A DNA stretch of 6,898 nucleotides, taken from contig JBBRGA010000169.1 of assembly GCA_038241115.1 (NCBI GenBank), positions 1-6,898 on the forward strand, written 5' to 3'. The notes below the pieces were generated by a model that was not told the origin of the DNA, did no database searches, and saw only the letters and a list, made by a program, of their open reading frames with translations. This stretch comes from JANYJJ01 sp038241115. GTDB lineage: Bacteria; Pseudomonadota; Gammaproteobacteria; Burkholderiales; Burkholderiaceae_C. The position numbers and the translations under genes are program-made. Below are positions 4,871 to 6,898 of the stretch, in pieces. Each line of letters begins with the position of its first letter. Position 1 is the first letter of the stretch.

Positions 4871-5788
4871 TCAAGCTGCCATCCAGAGCGAAGTTAGCGA
4901 CGTCGAATCCGCTGCGGTTCGGGTAAGTTTTTGCCACCAGTTGTCGGCGTCGGAAAACTGCGCAATTAAGGCGGTCGGTGTTTTTGTGTGGGCATGGCGG
5001 TCGGTCGTTGCCGACGTTGTGTTTTCAGCCAGACCGCCATGCCCATCAACCGCCATGCCCTTCCTTGCTGCGATGTGCCTGTGCTTGGCGCGAGCCATCA
5101 TTGCGTCATCACTCTTGGCCGCCGCTGTGTGGCTCTTTTGACCTCGCCCAGTGCTGACGGCGAAGTCCGCCAAAGTCTTTACCTTCACTTGCTTGACTTG
5201 ACGGTCAGGGCGCAAGTTCAACGTGTTCCGCATGTGCCCCATGAATTCCCGCCTTTGTGCCACCAGCAGATTCTTTCCCGCCGACAGCGCGTGTCCTGCC
5301 AACCTGCCCCCACTAACCGCCAGCACCAGCACATGCATGTGCGGTCTTTTTTGGTCGCGATGCACCACGGCGGAAACGATGTGTTCATAGCGACTGGCAG
5401 CCCACACCAAACACTCAGCCCAAAACTCCGGTGTGTCGGCACCATCAGGTGGCTGCAATACAAACTCCAGCCCCATGATGGCGTCACAGCGGGCAGGAAC
5501 GACGTCCAGCTCAGTGAGGATGCTCTCAACTATTTCAAGCGCTACAGCGAGGCTCTGCGGGCCTCGAAGCACCTCATTGTTTGGGGTCAACGCTGAGTTG
5601 ATGCGGATCCTGTGGCGGTGCTCAGCATTGCCTTGCCGCAGGTTGTGAGCCAGGCAAACGGGCACCACATCATTCGGTGATTTGGCGCGGCGCACAGTCT
5701 TGATGCTCAAGGTCTTACCCTTCATGCGTAAGCCAGCACCCCACTCATCCGGATGCATGGCGTCGCACTTGTCCAGCGTGGCGCTCAT
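4871..5788 (-). CDS. MobV-type relaxase (Mob_Pre plasmid mobilization / recombination protein)
   Basis: This 305-residue protein should nick one DNA strand at an origin of transfer and start mobilization. Early in the protein A-H-N-L-R (His about 48, Arg about 51) matches the H-N-x-R of MobM from pMV158, whose histidine acts as the nucleophile in that family. R-I-N-S-A-L-T-P-N-N follows at about 62-71. The metal-binding motif H-R-D-Q-K-R-P-H-M-H-V (His about 143, 150, 152) matches the family's H-x-D-x-x-x-P-H-M-H. The C-terminal third is basic then low in features, and the whole is shorter than many MobV proteins. The ATG at 5788 overlaps the stop of the preceding gene as ATGA and has GGCGG upstream, so coupled translation is likely. 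In-frame starts at 5863 (longer) and 5725 (shorter) are alternatives. Family assignment is from visible motifs only. Confidence 0.75.
   Translation of the reverse strand: MSATLDKCDAMHPDEWGAGLRMKGKTLSIKTVRRAKSPNDVVPVCLAHNLRQGNAEHRHRIRINSALTPNNEVLRGPQSLAVALEIVESILTELDVVPARCDAIMGLEFVLQPPDGADTPEFWAECLVWAASRYEHIVSAVVHRDQKRPHMHVLVLAVSGGRLAGHALSAGKNLLVAQRREFMGHMRNTLNLRPDRQVKQVKVKTLADFAVSTGRGQKSHTAAAKSDDAMMARAKHRHIAARKGMAVDGHGGLAENTTSATTDRHAHTKTPTALIAQFSDADNWWQKLTRTAADSTSLTSLWMAA
4970..5060. repeat. Repeat cluster inside the relaxase gene
   Basis: TGGGCATGGCGGTC (4989-5002) and its exact reverse complement (5032-5045) form a 14-bp perfect inverted repeat with a 29-base spacer that itself contains a small GTCG/CGAC hairpin (5004-5015). 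ACCGCCATGCCC is then repeated directly at 5049-5060, 16 bases from its copy at 5033-5044. GGCGGTCGGT also appears twice in direct orientation, at 4970-4979 and 4996-5005. The cluster lies in the poorly conserved C-terminal coding part of the relaxase gene. Confidence 0.7.
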
Positions 5789-6159
5789 GGCTTGCCGCCC
5801 ATGTCGCGCAGCGCCAGCAGAGGTGCATCGACTGCACCGTGCACACCATCGACGAGCCCACACGCCAAGGTAAGGCCGATTAGCAAAAGACCGGCGGCGG
5901 TGCCAGCAAAGCCACGCAGCGCCAGCAAACAGAACGTCAGGCTGCTTGTGCTGCGGCCTCTTGAAAAAGGCTGCCTTCGTGCTTGAAGATGCTTTGCCTC
6001 TGTGCGCAATGGATGGCCCTTCGCCTGGGCTTTAAGCGCCTTGGTTCGGCAACCGCGCTTGGTGCTCAGTGTCCTGCGGCGCAGCTTTAGGCTTGGCCGC
6101 AGAAGGTCGGTATGCAGGGCGTCGCGCCTTGTGCTCACGTCCTCGCAGCCGTTACGCAC
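5785..6159 (-). CDS. Small membrane protein in the mobilization operon, unknown function
   Basis: This 124-residue frame has a strongly basic N-terminal 70 residues (many Arg and Lys) and one hydrophobic segment at about 73-105, then a short tail. This predicts a single-pass inner-membrane protein with its basic part in the cytoplasm. I do not recognise the family. It starts with GTG at 6159 inside the end of the preceding gene (8-base overlap, GGCGG upstream) and its stop overlaps the relaxase ATG as ATGA. Coupling on both sides is the best evidence that it is real. The membrane segment next to a relaxase suggests a helper that brings the relaxase complex to the membrane, as small accessory proteins of other mobilizable plasmids do, but no homology to those was recognised. 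A 13-bp direct repeat (5807-5819 and 5915-5927) gives the peptide L-L-A-L-R twice, on either side of the main hydrophobic stretch. Confidence 0.5.
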   Translation of the reverse strand: MRNGCEDVSTRRDALHTDLLRPSLKLRRRTLSTKRGCRTKALKAQAKGHPLRTEAKHLQARRQPFSRGRSTSSLTFCLLALRGFAGTAAGLLLIGLTLACGLVDGVHGAVDAPLLALRDMGGKP

Positions 6160-6514
6160 TAAACACCGCCATGCAGTTGGCTGCCCCAGGTCCGCGCCGA
6201 CTCAGCCAGTCATAGACGCGACGCTTACCTTCCTCGGTCAGCGAATAGACGCCAGTCTTTACGCAGCACCCGTCGATGTCGATGCCCGCCTGTTCTCGGC
6301 ACAGCAAACATGTTCCCGCAGGCAGACCACGTTTTCGCAGCGCGCGAATGACTTCGGGGCCGTTACTTGAACCACTTACACGGTCAGCCCGCTCCCTGGG
6401 CACATCGCCTCTCATCAACGCAGCGAGTATCCGCAGTTGCCTTGGGTTTTCGGTGCCGATAAACACCCCAGCGATGGACTCGTCAAACACACCCGCTTCG
6501 ATGGCGGCGCTCAC
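6152..6514 (-). CDS. Small winged-helix-like DNA-binding protein of mobile elements
   Basis: From the GTG at 6514 this is a 120-residue protein. Residues 23-65 (N-P-R-Q-L-R-I-L-A-A-L then V-P-R-E-R-A-D-R-V-S-G-S-S-N-G-P-E-V-I-R-A-L-R) read as two helices of a helix-turn-helix. They are followed by a Cys-rich hairpin (Cys about 69, 72, 83, 84) and G-V-Y-S-L-T-E-E-G-K at about 88-97, as in the wing and last helix of winged-helix domains. Similar small proteins occur, as I recall them, in prophages and islands of Beta- and Gammaproteobacteria; their role is not known to me. The GTG has GGGGGT upstream and overlaps the previous gene's stop as GTGA. Extending the frame upstream to 6868 gives unconvincing protein overlapping the real upstream gene, so the short form was chosen. 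Confidence 0.65.
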   Translation of the reverse strand: MSAAIEAGVFDESIAGVFIGTENPRQLRILAALMRGDVPRERADRVSGSSNGPEVIRALRKRGLPAGTCLLCREQAGIDIDGCCVKTGVYSLTEEGKRRVYDWLSRRGPGAANCMAVFSA

Positions 6515-6898
6515 AGTGACACCCCCAGCAGGCGGCGAATGGAGGCCACGCTCCAAGCCAAGCGGCCGTGAATGCGCAGCGGAGTGAGCGGCCCCGTGCC
6601 GGAACGAGATGCCCAGCCGCGTAGTGTCTGCGGGCGACGGGTCAGGTAGTACGCAGCGGCGGCGGTGTCCACTGCGGGACGGTTGACAGATTCCAGCGGT
6701 GGAAAGTATTTGGCGGCCTTGGCGGCTTGCCTTACTTCGGTGCTGAGGGGGGTTGCAATCTTCGTTGCATTGCGTTTTTCCCAATTCGCTAGGGTCGCGG
6801 CGTTCGGCGGCCCGGCTGTGGCTTGCGACTCGATTCCCAGCGGCGCATCGGCTGGGGCGGCTTGCCAAACTTTCGTGATGTCGTGTGTTGCGGTTTGC
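6511..6898 (-). CDS. Helix-turn-helix DNA-binding protein, C-terminal part, cut by the window end
   Basis: An open frame of 128 codons runs from the window edge to a TGA at 6513-6511; its start lies outside. Its C-terminal 50 residues contain A-A-A-Y-Y-L-T-R-R-P-Q-T-L-R-G-W-A, a helix-turn-helix-like segment, then P-L-R-I-H-G-R-L-A-W-S-V-A-S-I-R-R-L-L-G-V. This has the layout of MerR/excisionase-like small DNA-binding proteins: recognition helix, then a short strand that ends in a domain-closing helix. The preceding part is hydrophilic and not recognised. As first visible gene of the mobilization operon it is a likely regulator or accessory DNA-binding protein. The stop overlaps the next GTG start. 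Because no start codon is visible, its full length and exact role cannot be judged. Confidence 0.6.
   Translation of the reverse strand, partial: QTATHDITKVWQAAPADAPLGIESQATAGPPNAATLANWEKRNATKIATPLSTEVRQAAKAAKYFPPLESVNRPAVDTAAAAYYLTRRPQTLRGWASRSGTGPLTPLRIHGRLAWSVASIRRLLGVSL

Noticed and set aside
4616..4937. Several small frames on both strands in the gap before the relaxase gene
   Set aside because: They overlap one another and the relaxase end, have no ribosome sites and no recognisable features.
4988..5596. 202-codon + strand frame opposite the relaxase gene
   Set aside because: Antisense to a gene with clear family motifs; the translation shows no domain.
6515..6868. N-terminal extension of the winged-helix-like protein to position 6868
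   Set aside because: The extra 118 residues look like out-of-frame translation, and the overlapping frame ending at 6511 encodes a recognisable helix-turn-helix protein; GTG at 6514 gives a GTGA overlap and a good upstream GGGGGT.
3984..6898. CRISPR array or second tRNA attachment copy
   Set aside because: The repeats found are two or three copies of short sequences with no spacer pattern, and no second copy of the tRNA 3' end was seen on either strand.

Overview
The window looks like a Burkholderiales chromosome, probably family Comamonadaceae. This rests on recalled family resemblance (the FdxA C-terminus, the FprA-type reductase, the tRNA-Asn, the small DNA-binding proteins) and on moderately high GC codon usage; no search was run. 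It splits at the tRNA-Asn gene near position 3950 into a conventional chromosomal part on the left and an accessory, mobile-element-like part on the right.

Left part (1-3983, + strand). The window opens inside the end of a 7Fe ferredoxin gene (fdxA type). A hairpin with a T-run follows, then a thioredoxin-reductase-like ferredoxin/flavodoxin NADP reductase, a plausible electron-transfer partner of the ferredoxin. After the reductase comes a strong intrinsic terminator and a roughly 300-base leader. The leader holds a clear THI box (TPP riboswitch, about 1481-1576). It precedes a 719-residue TonB-dependent outer-membrane receptor with signal peptide, TonB box, plug and barrel. By sequence style the receptor belongs with the siderophore-type receptors, but the riboswitch argues that it takes up thiamine or a thiamine precursor. 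A tRNA-Asn(GTT) with its own extended -10 promoter and a downstream terminator closes this part.

Right part (3984-6898). Directly after the tRNA lies about 200 bp dense in small repeats: a terminator hairpin, an 11-bp tandem repeat, two compact hairpins and a nested inverted repeat. Such sequence is typical of the end of an element integrated at a tRNA 3' end. Then come two small + strand reading frames of unknown function (one very doubtful). On the minus strand, entering from the right edge, is a tightly overlapping four-gene run: a partial helix-turn-helix protein, a 120-residue winged-helix-like protein, a 124-residue protein with one membrane segment, and a relaxase of the MobV (Mob_Pre) family. 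Each junction overlaps by 4 to 8 bases, so this is one translationally coupled mobilization operon. No integrase, replication protein or second attachment site is in the window, so the element is only partly seen.

The two parts are functionally unrelated. The most noteworthy points are the TPP riboswitch in front of a siderophore-type TonB receptor, the short four-gene mobilization operon beside tRNA-Asn, and a cluster of repeats inside the end of the relaxase gene.
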